A stretch of 64,000 nucleotides of DNA. It comes from Lysobacter sp. BMK333-48F3 (GTDB lineage Bacteria > Pseudomonadota > Gammaproteobacteria > Xanthomonadales > Xanthomonadaceae). The notes below the pieces were generated by a model. The model had not been told where the DNA came from and did not search any database. It saw only the letters and a program-made list of their open reading frames with translations. Both the position numbers and the translations under genes were made by a program. Shown piece after piece: positions 16,701 through 24,813 of this stretch. Every line of letters begins with the position of its first letter. Position 1 is the first letter of the stretch. The stretch covers positions 806,001 through 870,000 of the forward strand of contig NZ_JAIHOO010000001.1 of assembly GCF_019733395.1 (NCBI RefSeq), read 5' to 3'.

Positions 16701-17225
16701 GTGAGCGATCCGCACCGCCCCGCGGACGACCCCGCGCCCGACGACGGCGCGGCGCCGGACCCGGCCGCGCCGGGCCCGCGCTCGCCGTCGATCGAGGAGT
16801 CCTACCGCGAAATCCGCGACGCCGGCCGCGAAGGCCTGGACGCGGCGATCGACACCGGCCGCGCCCTGCGCGGCCTGTTGATCGCCGACTTCGCCCTGGC
16901 CCGCAGCGCGCTCGGCCGCGCCCTGCTCTGGGTCAGCGTGGCGATCGTGTTCGGGGCCTCGTCCTGGCTGCTGCTGATGGCGGCGCTGATCGCCCTGCTG
17001 CAGGGCGTGTTGGGCTGGTCGTGGATGGCCTCGATGGCCGCTACCTCCGGGCTCAGCCTGATCGTCGCCGCGGTCGGGATCTGGCAGGCCATGCGCTACT
17101 TCGAATACACCCGCCTGCACGCGACGCGTCGGCAGTTGCGCCGGCTCGGCCTGGGCGATCTGGACGAAGAAGAACTGCAGGCCAACCTCGCCGCCGACGC
17201 CGCGCGGCACAAGGAGCGCGCATGA
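16701..17225 (+). CDS. phage holin-like (DUF1469, YqjE-type) membrane protein
   Basis: 174 residues from a GTG at 16701, two bases past the previous stop. There is no strong ribosome binding site, so translation is probably coupled. The first 35 residues are Pro/Asp/Ala-rich. Two long hydrophobic helices (about 78-105 and 110-133) are separated by a short loop, then a charged C-terminal tail. This is the layout of the Actinobacterial Holin-X/YqjE family, which despite the name is mostly chromosomal and of unknown role. Its stop overlaps the next start (ATGA). Confidence 0.78.
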   Translation: MSDPHRPADDPAPDDGAAPDPAAPGPRSPSIEESYREIRDAGREGLDAAIDTGRALRGLLIADFALARSALGRALLWVSVAIVFGASSWLLLMAALIALLQGVLGWSWMASMAATSGLSLIVAAVGIWQAMRYFEYTRLHATRRQLRRLGLGDLDEEELQANLAADAARHKERA

Positions 17226-17638
17226 GCCGGTTCCAGCGCCTGCAACGCCGCGTCGCCAAGCGCGAGCAACTGCTCCAGGGCCGCTACGAACAGGCGGTGG
17301 AGCGCAAGGACACGCTCAAGGCGCGCTGGCGCGAGGCCTGGACCCCGGGCCGGATCGTCGTCGCCGGCGTGGTCGCCGGCTTCGTCATGGGCCGCGCCGA
17401 GCCGGTCAAGCTGGCGGCGAAGAGCGGCAACCTGATGCAACTGGTCACCCTGCTCTCGGGCCTGTTCGCCGGCAGCAGCGCGCAACAGGCCGCCGACCAG
17501 GCCGGCCGCGCCGCCGGCGAAGCCGGACAGGCCGCCGACAGCGCCGAGGCCGCGGTCGAAGCGGTGGTCGCGCCGGGCTATACGGCAGTAGCGTCCAAAC
17601 CCGGCAAGGCGCACAGTTCCACCACCGAACAGGCCTGA
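17222..17638 (+). CDS. small membrane-associated protein (YqjK-like position)
   Basis: 138 residues, start overlapping the previous stop by four bases. The N-terminus is strongly basic and helical (RLQRRVAKREQLLQGRYEQA), followed by a weak hydrophobic segment (IVVAGVVAGFVMG, about 45-57), then an Ala/Gln/Glu-rich tail without order-promoting residues. By place in the ElaB/YqjE/YqjK-like cluster it is probably the third member of that envelope set. Sequence alone does not show a function. Confidence 0.7.
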   Translation: MSRFQRLQRRVAKREQLLQGRYEQAVERKDTLKARWREAWTPGRIVVAGVVAGFVMGRAEPVKLAAKSGNLMQLVTLLSGLFAGSSAQQAADQAGRAAGEAGQAADSAEAAVEAVVAPGYTAVASKPGKAHSSTTEQA

Positions 17639-17648
17639 CGGTCCCGCC

Positions 17649-18785
17649 TTGAGCACGCCCTCCCCTCCGTCGGCCGCGGACGCGCCGGCGTCGCCGGCCG
17701 CCGACGAACCCGCGCCCCCGTCCGCCTGCGAGCCGCCCCCGGCGCGGCCGCGCGCGCCGCTGTCGCTGCGCATCCTCGCCGCGCTGGCGGTCGGCTTCAC
17801 CCTGTGGGCGGCGCAGGAACTGATCCTGCCGATCCTGCTCGCCGCGTTCTTCGCCCTGGTCGGCAACCCGATCCTGCGCCTGCTGCAGCGGCTGTACCTG
17901 CCGCGCTTCGTCGGCGCGGTGCTGGTGCTGGCCGGCGGTCTGGCGGTGTCCGGCGTGCTGGCCCTGCAATTGGTCGAACCGGCCGGCGAATGGGTGCGCC
18001 AGGTGCCGCGCGAGATGAAGCAGCTGGCGCCCAAGCTGCGGCAGATGACCAAGCCGATGCAGGAGGCCAACCGCGCCGCGCAGAACATCGCCCGCGCCGC
18101 CGGCGGCGAGAGCACCAGCAAGCCGGTGCAGGTGGTCAAGACCGAGCTCAACGACCCCTACCGCTCGCTGACCGCGACGCCGAAGTACCTGGCCCAGGTG
18201 CTGGCGGTGATCCTGCTGACCTTCTTCTTCATGGTCTACGGCGAGTCGCTGCAACGCAACGCGATCGCGCTGCTGCCGGGGCCGCAGCAGAAGAAGCTGA
18301 CCATCGACATCCTGCACTCGATCGAGCGCGAGATCTCGCGCTACGTGCTGACCATCAGCCTGATCAACACCGGCCTGGGCCTGGCCCTGGCCGGCGCGCT
18401 GTACGCGCTGGGCGTGCCGCTGCAAGAGTCGCTGCTGTGGGGCACGATGGCGGCGATCCTCAACTTCGCCCCCTTCGTCGGCCCGCTGATCGGCATCATC
18501 ATCATGCTGCTGATGGGCTTCGTCGCCTTCGACGAGCTGTGGCCCTCGCTGTTGCCGGCCGGCGTCTACCTGTTGCTGCATACGATCGAGTCGCAGGCGG
18601 TGACGCCGATCGTGCTCGGCCGGCGCATGCGCCTGTCGCCGCTGGTGCTGATCCTGGCGCTGATGCTGTTCGGCTGGCTGTGGGGCATCGTCGGCCTGCT
18701 GCTGGCGGTGCCGCTGCTGGTCTGCGTGAAGCTGGTGCTGGCGCGGATCGACGGCCTCGAGGGCTGGTCGCGGTTGCTGGAATGA
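17649..18785 (+). CDS. AI-2E family transporter (PerM/YdgG-like)
   Basis: 378 residues from a TTG at 17649, the first possible start after the upstream stop. A Pro/Ala-rich leader of about 35 residues is followed by seven to eight membrane helices, with the soluble coiled segment (about 105-180) between helices 2 and 3 that is typical of this family. The conserved NFAPFVGPLIG-type helix and the LSPLVLILALMLFGWLWG helix near the C-terminus are present. Family members have been linked to autoinducer-2 export or to ion antiport, so the substrate here is open. Its stop overlaps the endonuclease V start (ATGA). Confidence 0.85.
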   Translation: MSTPSPPSAADAPASPAADEPAPPSACEPPPARPRAPLSLRILAALAVGFTLWAAQELILPILLAAFFALVGNPILRLLQRLYLPRFVGAVLVLAGGLAVSGVLALQLVEPAGEWVRQVPREMKQLAPKLRQMTKPMQEANRAAQNIARAAGGESTSKPVQVVKTELNDPYRSLTATPKYLAQVLAVILLTFFFMVYGESLQRNAIALLPGPQQKKLTIDILHSIEREISRYVLTISLINTGLGLALAGALYALGVPLQESLLWGTMAAILNFAPFVGPLIGIIIMLLMGFVAFDELWPSLLPAGVYLLLHTIESQAVTPIVLGRRMRLSPLVLILALMLFGWLWGIVGLLLAVPLLVCVKLVLARIDGLEGWSRLLE

Positions 18786-19306
18786 GTACCGCCGCACCCC
18801 TGCTCGCTCTCGACGTCCACTACGGCCAGTCCGGCGCCTGCGTCGCCGGCGTGCGGTTCCGCGACTGGAGCGACTGCGTTGCCGCCGCCACCCACCGCCT
18901 GCACGTGCCGCAGGTCGAGGACTACGCTCCGGGCGAGTTCTACCGCCGCGAGCTGCCCTGCCTGCTGGCCCTGCTGGCCAGCCTGGAAGGGACCGGGCCG
19001 GCCCCGGACTGCATCCTGGTCGACGGCTACGTCTGGCTGGACGGGCACGATCGGCCCGGCTTGGGCGCGCGGCTGTGGCAGGCGCTGCAAAAGCGCTGCG
19101 CGGTGATCGGCGTGGCCAAGACCCGCTACGCCGGCATCCCCGAGCGCGCCGCGCTGTGCCGCGGCGACAGCCGCCGGCCGCTGTACGTCACCGCCGCCGG
19201 GATCGACGAGGACGCCGCCCGCGCCGCGGTCGCCGCCATGCACGGCGCGCACAGACTGCCGGAGTTGCTGAAACAGGCCGACCGGCTGGCCCGCGACGGC
19301 GCCTGA
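18782..19306 (+). CDS. nfi: endonuclease V family protein
   Basis: 174 residues, shorter than the roughly 220 of E. coli Nfi. Motifs of the family are present in order: LALDVHYG with the first catalytic Asp, EDYAPGEFYRRELPCLLALL corresponding to the YIPGxLxFRE element with the catalytic Glu, and ILVDGYVWL with the second Asp. Endonuclease V cuts near deaminated bases such as inosine in DNA, or inosine in RNA. The protein lacks part of the usual C-terminal half, so activity should not be assumed. It is translationally coupled to the transporter upstream. Confidence 0.8.
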   Translation: MSTAAPLLALDVHYGQSGACVAGVRFRDWSDCVAAATHRLHVPQVEDYAPGEFYRRELPCLLALLASLEGTGPAPDCILVDGYVWLDGHDRPGLGARLWQALQKRCAVIGVAKTRYAGIPERAALCRGDSRRPLYVTAAGIDEDAARAAVAAMHGAHRLPELLKQADRLARDGA

Positions 19307-19373
19307 AGCCGCGCCCGCGCCGGTCCGCGACCGCGGTGCCGGCCGCCGGCGCCGGGCGCGCTAAACTGGCCGC

Positions 19374-20090
19374 ATGAGCTTTCCCGTCCGCGCCATCACC
19401 CTGGACCTCGACGACACCATCTGGCCGATCGCGCCGGTGATGGTGCGCGCCGAGGCGGCCCTCGACGCCTGGCTGCGCCGGCACGCGCCGGCGACCGCGG
19501 CGCGGTTCCCGGTCGAGGCGATGCGCGCGCTGCGCGACCGCATCGCCGCCGAGCGCCCGGACCTGGCCCATGACTTCACCCAGCAGCGCCGGCTGACCCT
19601 GGAGCACGTGCTGCGCGAGTCCGGCGACGACGTCGCCCTGGTCGACGCCGCCTTCGACGCGTTCTTCGCCGCGCGCTGCGAAGTCGAGCACTACGCCGAC
19701 AGCGAGGCCGCGCTGGCCCGCCTGGCCGGGCGCGTGCCGCTGGCCGCGCTCAGCAACGGCAACGCCGACCTGGTCCGGATTGGGTTGATGCCGCTGTTCC
19801 GCTTCCAGCTCGGCGCGCGCGAGCACGGCCGGGCCAAGCCGGACCCGAGCATCTTCCTGGCCGCCTGCGAACGCCTCGGGGTCGAGCCGGCGCAAGTGCT
19901 GCACGTCGGCGACGACATCGAGCTGGACATCGTCGGCGGCGCCCGCGCCGGGCTGCGCACCTGCTGGATCAACCGCGAAGGCCGCGCCTGGCCGCACGCC
20001 GGGCTGCGCCCGGATCTGGAATTCACCACCCTCGCCGCGTTGGCCGACTGGCTCGACGCGGGCCACCGCACGGATACCGCTGCCGCATGA
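19374..20090 (+). CDS. HAD superfamily hydrolase (subfamily IA)
   Basis: 238 residues. HAD motif I is LDLDDTIW (nucleophile D11, acid D13), motif II LAALSNGN, motif III the Lys in GRAKPDPSIF, motif IV HVGDDIELDIVGG. A helical cap (about 20-100) marks subfamily IA (phosphoglycolate phosphatase, YjjG or haloacid types). It hydrolyses small phosphorylated metabolites; the substrate is unknown. Its last codons overlap the aminopeptidase start by four bases, so the two are probably co-translated. Confidence 0.88.
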   Translation: MSFPVRAITLDLDDTIWPIAPVMVRAEAALDAWLRRHAPATAARFPVEAMRALRDRIAAERPDLAHDFTQQRRLTLEHVLRESGDDVALVDAAFDAFFAARCEVEHYADSEAALARLAGRVPLAALSNGNADLVRIGLMPLFRFQLGAREHGRAKPDPSIFLAACERLGVEPAQVLHVGDDIELDIVGGARAGLRTCWINREGRAWPHAGLRPDLEFTTLAALADWLDAGHRTDTAAA

Positions 20091-21466
20091 CTCTGCCCCT
20101 GGGTTTCACCGACGACGCCAGCGACGCCCTGCCGCTGGTCCTGGTCAGCCGCAACAGCCTCAAGACCTGGCGCGAATCGCTGGCCGATACCGCCGCCGCC
20201 TGGCTCGACAGCCAGGGCTTCGACGGTACGCCCGGCACCGCCGTCACCCTGCCCGGCAGCGACGGCCGCATCGTCGCCGGCGTGCTCGGCATCGGCGATC
20301 CGCTGGACCCGTATTCCTACGGCCACGGCCCGTTCGCCTTGCCGGCGCGGCGCTGGCGCGCCGAAGGCCAGTACGACGCGGCCACCCTGGACGCGCTGCA
20401 CATCGGCTGGGGCCTGGGCAGCTACCGCTTCGACCGCTACAAGGCCGCGCCGCGCGCGCCGGCGCAACTGGTGGTCGACGCCGCCGACCACGCCGAAAGC
20501 TTCGCCGTGATCGCCGCCAGCCTGCGCGTGCGCGACCTGATCAACACCCCGACCGAGCACATGGGCCCGGACGAACTGGAAGCGATCGCGCGCGAGATCG
20601 GCCAGCGCCATGGCGCCGCGGTCGAGGTGGTCGCCGGCGACGACTTGCTGAAGCAGAACTTCCCCGCGATCCACGCGGTCGGCCGCGCCTCGCACCGCGC
20701 GCCGCGCCTGATCGCGCTGCGCTGGGGCGACGAGCGCCATCCGCACATCGCCCTGGTCGGCAAGGGCGTGTGCTTCGACACCGGCGGCCTGGACCTCAAG
20801 CCGGCCGACGGCATGCGCTGGATGAAGAAGGACATGGGCGGCGCCGCGCACGCGATCGGCCTGGCCGAGCTGATCATGGCGCGCAAGCTGCCGCTGCGCC
20901 TGACCCTGCTGGTACCGGCGGTGGAAAACGCGGTCGGCCCGAACGCGTTCCGCCCCGGCGAAGTCATCGCCACCCGCCAGGGCGTCAGCGTCGAGATCGA
21001 CAACACCGACGCCGAAGGCCGGGTGATCCTGTGCGACGCGCTGACTTACGCCGCCGAACAGGCGCCGGAGCTGCTGCTCGACTTCGCCACCCTGACCGGC
21101 GCAGCGCGCATCGCCCTGGGCCCGGACCTGCCTGCGCTGTTCGCCAACCGCGACGAAGTCGCCGAGGCCTGGCTGCAAGCCGGCCAGGCGCAGCGCGACC
21201 CGCTGTGGCGGATGCCGCTGTGGCGCCCCTACCTGCGCTACCTGACCAGCCACATCGCCGACCTCGCCAACGGCGGCCCGTCGAAGATGGCCGGCTCGGT
21301 GACCGCGGCGCTGTACCTGGAGCGCTTCGTTCCCGCCGAGCTGCCGTGGGCGCACCTGGACGTGTACAGCTGGAACGACGCCGACCGCCCGGGCCGCCCG
21401 GCCGGCGGCGAGGCGCAGGGCCTGCGCGCGGCGTACGCCATGCTCAAGGCGCGCGCGGCGGGCTGA
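20087..21466 (+). CDS. M17 leucyl aminopeptidase family protein
   Basis: 459 residues. The C-terminal catalytic domain has the metal ligands in LVGKGVCFDTGGLDLKP, the MKKDMGG motif, and the family signature NTDAEGRVILCDAL that carries two more ligands and the catalytic Arg. The N-terminal domain (about 1-150) is less conserved. M17 enzymes are cytoplasmic hexamers that remove N-terminal residues from peptides, with two divalent metals. It is the last gene in the run that starts at 16336; the hairpin at 21519 follows 52 bases after its stop and may end the transcript. Confidence 0.92.
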   Translation: MTLPLGFTDDASDALPLVLVSRNSLKTWRESLADTAAAWLDSQGFDGTPGTAVTLPGSDGRIVAGVLGIGDPLDPYSYGHGPFALPARRWRAEGQYDAATLDALHIGWGLGSYRFDRYKAAPRAPAQLVVDAADHAESFAVIAASLRVRDLINTPTEHMGPDELEAIAREIGQRHGAAVEVVAGDDLLKQNFPAIHAVGRASHRAPRLIALRWGDERHPHIALVGKGVCFDTGGLDLKPADGMRWMKKDMGGAAHAIGLAELIMARKLPLRLTLLVPAVENAVGPNAFRPGEVIATRQGVSVEIDNTDAEGRVILCDALTYAAEQAPELLLDFATLTGAARIALGPDLPALFANRDEVAEAWLQAGQAQRDPLWRMPLWRPYLRYLTSHIADLANGGPSKMAGSVTAALYLERFVPAELPWAHLDVYSWNDADRPGRPAGGEAQGLRAAYAMLKARAAG

Positions 21467-21518
21467 CCCGCGCACCGCGTCCGCCGGCCGCGACCGCCCC
21501 TACCCCGCCTTTGCCGTT

Positions 21519-21539
21519 CCCCCCTTTGAAAAAGGGGGG
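21519..21539. repeat. palindromic repeat H1, copy 1
   Basis: Nine-base perfect stem CCCCCCTTT / AAAGGGGGG around GAA. It is followed by GGGGGATTTGC, which has its inverted partner GCAAATCCCCC about 20 bases on. Together with hairpin H2 about 90 bases downstream it forms a composite repeat seen again at 22465-22597. Confidence 0.85.
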
Positions 21540-21641
21540 CAGGGGGATTTGCTCTTGCTCTTCCCACCGCAAAGCAAATCCCCCGCGCTCCGCAAGCCAC
21601 TCAGAAACGCATCGACGCCGGGCGCTAGCCCCCTTTTGCAA

Positions 21642-22390
21642 GGGTCTTAGGAAGCAAACAGCCCCTCAGAGTGGGTTGGATCGTAGCAACTTGAGGGTCG
21701 CCCGGTAGAGGTCTTCGTGGCGGTGGTTGAAGCGGAACTCGCACTCCTTCAGGTGCAGGTAGAAGGTGGCCTTGGGCACCCCGTTGAATTTGGCCAGGCG
21801 CCGCTTGGCGAAGCTCCAGAAGCTCTCGATGCCGTTGATGTGGTTGTCGCCCTCGGCGAAATGATTGCCGCTGTGGCGAATGCGCCAGTGCTTGGCATAG
21901 CCCAGGTCGACCAGGCCGTCGTAGCTGGACAGACAGTCGGAGAGGATTTCGCTCTCCAGGCGAATATGCCCACGAATTAAGGCCTGAAGCGTGGCGGTTT
22001 TGCAGTTGGGGACGATCTGGGTGTAGACGTGCTGGCCGCGTTTGAGCATGCCGAAGACGATGGTTTTCTTGCCGGCGCCGCGGCCGCGTTTGCCGCGCAC
22101 GCGCCACGGTCCGAAGAAGGATTCGTCGACTTCCACCTGGCCGGTGAACGGCGAATGCTGCTCGCATTCGGTGGCGATGGCACGACGCAAGGCAAGGAAG
22201 ATCGAGTTGACCGATCGCACGCTCAACCCGGTCAGTTGCGCGGTGCTGGTCGCGGTCAGGTCCAGGGCCCAGCAGCGCACGAGGGCCCGAAATCGGGCCT
22301 CGCTGATTTTCGAACGGCTGTAGTACCTATTTTTCTTATTCATTTCAGGAAGATAGCTGCGTTATGAGGCAGCTTTGCTTCCTAAGACCC
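21642..22390 (-). mobile_element. IS1595-family insertion sequence (IS copy A)
   Basis: 749 bp. Terminal inverted repeats are GGGTCTTAGGAAGCAAA at 21642-21658 and its exact complement at 22374-22390 (17/17), with a weaker match continuing inward. The 7-bp sequence TTTGCAA flanks it on both sides (21635-21641, 22391-22397). The IS1595 family normally makes 8-bp duplications, so one base may have changed or the end may be off by one. It contains one transposase gene and is inserted in the loop of an H2-type C5/G5 hairpin. Confidence 0.88.
21666..22343 (-). CDS. IS1595-family transposase
   Basis: 225 residues, intact. Acidic catalytic motifs of the DDE/DDN-E transposase fold: VEVDESFFGPW, then LSDCLSSYDGL, then the family-typical GDNHINGIESFWSFAKRRLAKFNG, then YLHLKECEFRFNHR. 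The N-terminal zinc ribbon seen in many IS1595 transposases, including the other copy in this window, is missing or degenerate; a helix-turn-helix-like segment (TGLSVRSVNSIFLALR) is near residues 37-52. It moves its own element by cut-and-paste or replicative transposition. Confidence 0.93.
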   Translation of the reverse strand: MNKKNRYYSRSKISEARFRALVRCWALDLTATSTAQLTGLSVRSVNSIFLALRRAIATECEQHSPFTGQVEVDESFFGPWRVRGKRGRGAGKKTIVFGMLKRGQHVYTQIVPNCKTATLQALIRGHIRLESEILSDCLSSYDGLVDLGYAKHWRIRHSGNHFAEGDNHINGIESFWSFAKRRLAKFNGVPKATFYLHLKECEFRFNHRHEDLYRATLKLLRSNPL

Positions 22391-22464
22391 TTTGCAAAGG
22401 GGGCCATGGTTCTAAGGGGCCATGGCTCTCGCGCGCCACGCAGCCACCCCGCGCCTTTGCTGTT

Positions 22465-22597
22465 CCCCCCTTTGAAAAAGGGGGGCCAGGGGGGATTTGC
22501 TCTTGCCCTTCCCACCGCAAAGCAAATCCCCCGCGCTCCATCGGCCACTCAGAAACACACTGACGCCGGGCGCTGGCCCCCTTTTGCAAAGGGGGCC
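22465..22597. repeat. composite palindromic repeat (H1 + H2), copy 2
   Basis: H1 at 22465-22485 (CCCCCCTTT/AAAGGGGGG) and H2 at 22575-22597 (GGCCCCCTTT TGC AAAGGGGGCC). Between them lies the inverted pair GGGGGATTTGC / GCAAATCCCCC. This is a near-identical uninterrupted version of the copy that IS A has split, so it shows what the target looked like. Confidence 0.85.
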
Positions 22598-22643
22598 TCG
22601 GTTTGCGCGCACGGCGCACCACCGCCCCGCCCTCGCCGTTGCG

Positions 22644-22655
22644 TGACACCTGTCA
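22644..22655. promoter_or_regulatory. candidate operator upstream of the MFP/ABC operon
   Basis: Palindrome TGACACCTGTCA about 105 bases before the adaptor gene; TGACAG recurs at about 22679. The regulator is unknown. Confidence 0.3.
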
Positions 22656-22760
22656 TGAAAAACCGACGACTGCAGGGCTGACAGTTCCTGACTTTCCGCA
22701 GGTTGGCGGGCCATCGCGCCACGGTCACACTAGGCCGGTTCTGGCGTCTTGGTTGAGATC

Positions 22761-24026
22761 ATGAGTGCATCGGCTGATCTGCTGAAGGAACTTCGCATCG
22801 ACCGCAACCGGCCGCCGGAGCGATCCGGCCCCGGGCGCGGCCTGGTCATCGGCCTGGTCGGCCTGCTCGTGCTGGTGCTCGGCGTCGCCGCCTGGGCGCT
22901 GTTCGGGCGCAATGCCGCGACCCAGGTGGAAACCGCCACGGTCACCGCGATCGGCGGCGGCAGCGGCGCCGGCGCTTCGGTGCTCGACGCCACCGGCTAT
23001 GTGGTCGCGCGGCGCATGGCCACGGTCTCGGCCAAGATCACCGGCAAGGTGCGCGAGGTGCTGATCGAAGAAGGCCAGCGGGTCGAGGCAGGCCAGGTCA
23101 TGGCCACCCTGGACCCGATCGACGCCAACGCCCAGCGCGAGCTCAGCGCCGCCCAGCTCGGCGCCGCGCAGAGCGAAACCGCGCGGGTGCAGGCCCAGCT
23201 CAAGGAAGCCGAAGCCAACGCCGGCCGCCTGGCCACCCTGGCCAAGCAACAGTTGGTGTCCAAGGCCCAGTACGACCAGGCGGTGGCCACCCGCGACGCG
23301 CTGCGCGCGCAGTTGTTGACCGCGCAGCGCAACGTCAAGGTGTCCGGCGACAGCCTGCGCATCGCCGACATCGGTGTCGACAACACCGTGGTGCGCGCGC
23401 CGTTCGCCGGTGTGGTCACCGCCAAGGCGGCGCAGCCGGGCGAGATCGTCTCGCCGCTGTCGGCCGGCGGCGGCTTCACCCGCACCGGCATCGGCACCAT
23501 CGTCGACATGGACTCGCTGGAGGTCGAAGTCGACGTCGGCGAGGCCTACATCGGCCGGGTCCAGCCGAAGATGCCGGTCGAGGCGGTGCTCAACGCTTAC
23601 CCGGACTGGAAGATTCCGGCCGAGGTCATCGCCATCATTCCGGCCGCCGACCGCGGCAAGGCCACGGTCAAGGTGCGCATCGCGATCAAGCTGCGCGACG
23701 CGCGCATCGTCCCCGACATGGGCGTGCGGGTCAGCTTCCTGGAAGCGGCCAAGCCGGCCCAGGCGGTGCAGGCCAAGCCCAGCGCGATGGTGCCGGCGGC
23801 GGCGCTGGCCCAGCGCGACGGCCGCGACGTGGTGTTCGTGGTCGAGGACGAAAAAGCCCGCCAGACCGCGGTGACCCTGGGCCGCAAGCTCGGCGAGGAC
23901 CGCGAAGTCACCCAGGGCCTGAGCGGCGGCGAGACCGTGGTGCTGTCCCCGGCCGACGGCCTGAGCGACGGCGCCGCGGTGCGTGTCGAAAACGCCGACG
24001 CCGGTTCGTCGGACAAGAGCGACTGA
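22761..24026 (+). CDS. periplasmic adaptor (membrane fusion protein) of a MacA/MacB-type ABC exporter
   Basis: 421 residues from ATG 22761. A cytoplasmic N-terminus of about 30 residues is followed by one membrane helix (LVIGLVGLLVLVLGVAAWAL). Then come a lipoyl half (VSAKITGKVREVLIEEGQRV), an alpha-hairpin of about 70 residues with heptad-like Ala/Gln/Glu, the second lipoyl half (VRAPFAGVVTAKAAQPGEIV), and beta-barrel and membrane-proximal domains. It links an inner-membrane ABC transporter to an outer-membrane channel or substrate. It is followed on the same strand by the ATPase and two permeases, with no outer-membrane factor gene, so a shared TolC is likely. Confidence 0.9.
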   Translation: MSASADLLKELRIDRNRPPERSGPGRGLVIGLVGLLVLVLGVAAWALFGRNAATQVETATVTAIGGGSGAGASVLDATGYVVARRMATVSAKITGKVREVLIEEGQRVEAGQVMATLDPIDANAQRELSAAQLGAAQSETARVQAQLKEAEANAGRLATLAKQQLVSKAQYDQAVATRDALRAQLLTAQRNVKVSGDSLRIADIGVDNTVVRAPFAGVVTAKAAQPGEIVSPLSAGGGFTRTGIGTIVDMDSLEVEVDVGEAYIGRVQPKMPVEAVLNAYPDWKIPAEVIAIIPAADRGKATVKVRIAIKLRDARIVPDMGVRVSFLEAAKPAQAVQAKPSAMVPAAALAQRDGRDVVFVVEDEKARQTAVTLGRKLGEDREVTQGLSGGETVVLSPADGLSDGAAVRVENADAGSSDKSD

Positions 24027-24101
24027 TCGCGATCGATTCACCCGGACGGCGCGGCAAGCGCGCCCCGCTTCCTATCCGCAACACGTACGAGGACTTCGAC
24101 G

Positions 24102-24797
24102 ATGGCCGACACCTTGGTTTCGATCCAAAACCTCACCAAGACCTACCAGCGCGGGCCGGAAAAGGTCGAAGTCCTGCACGGCATCGACCTGGACATCGCC
24201 AAGGGCGATTTCGTCGCCCTGATGGGGCCGTCCGGTTCGGGCAAGACCACCCTGCTCAACCTGATCGGCGGCCTGGACACGCCCAGCAGCGGCGAGATCA
24301 CCGTCGAGGGCGAGCGCATCGACCGGATGAGCGCCGGCCAGCTGTCGCAGTGGCGCAGCCGCCATGTCGGCTTCGTGTTCCAGTTCTACAACCTGATGCC
24401 GGCGTTGAGCGCGCAGAAGAACGTCGAGCTGCCGCTGCTGCTGACCCATCTGGGCGCCGCCCAGCGCCGCCGCAACGCCGAGATCGCGCTGCAGCTGGTC
24501 GGCCTGGCCGAACGCGGCAAGCACCGCCCGAACGAACTCTCCGGCGGCCAGCAGCAGCGCGTGGCGATCGCCCGCGCGATCGTCTCCGACCCGACCCTGC
24601 TGATCTGCGACGAACCCACCGGCGACCTGGACCGTCATTCGGCCGAGGAGATCCTCAACCTGCTGCAGCTGCTCAACCGCGAACACGGCAAAACCATCGT
24701 CATGGTCACCCACGACCCGAAGGCCGCCGAGTACGCCACCCATACCCTGCACCTCGACAAGGGCACCCTGGTCGAGCAGCAGTCGCACGCAGCCTGA
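24102..24797 (+). CDS. ABC transporter ATP-binding protein (MacB/LolD type)
   Basis: 231 residues. Walker [11 protein letters not shown]-loop [22 protein letters not shown], signature [14 protein letters not shown], Walker [13 protein letters not shown], and H-loop MVTHDPKAA are all intact. The sequence around the Q-loop is typical of the type VII (MacB/LolCDE/FtsE) exporters, which act by mechanotransmission rather than by transporting through the membrane. It would power the two FtsX-like permeases downstream. Confidence 0.94.
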   Translation: MADTLVSIQNLTKTYQRGPEKVEVLHGIDLDIAKGDFVALMGPSGSGKTTLLNLIGGLDTPSSGEITVEGERIDRMSAGQLSQWRSRHVGFVFQFYNLMPALSAQKNVELPLLLTHLGAAQRRRNAEIALQLVGLAERGKHRPNELSGGQQQRVAIARAIVSDPTLLICDEPTGDLDRHSAEEILNLLQLLNREHGKTIVMVTHDPKAAEYATHTLHLDKGTLVEQQSHAA

Positions 24798-24813
24798 GCC
24801 GGGAGCGTCCGAG

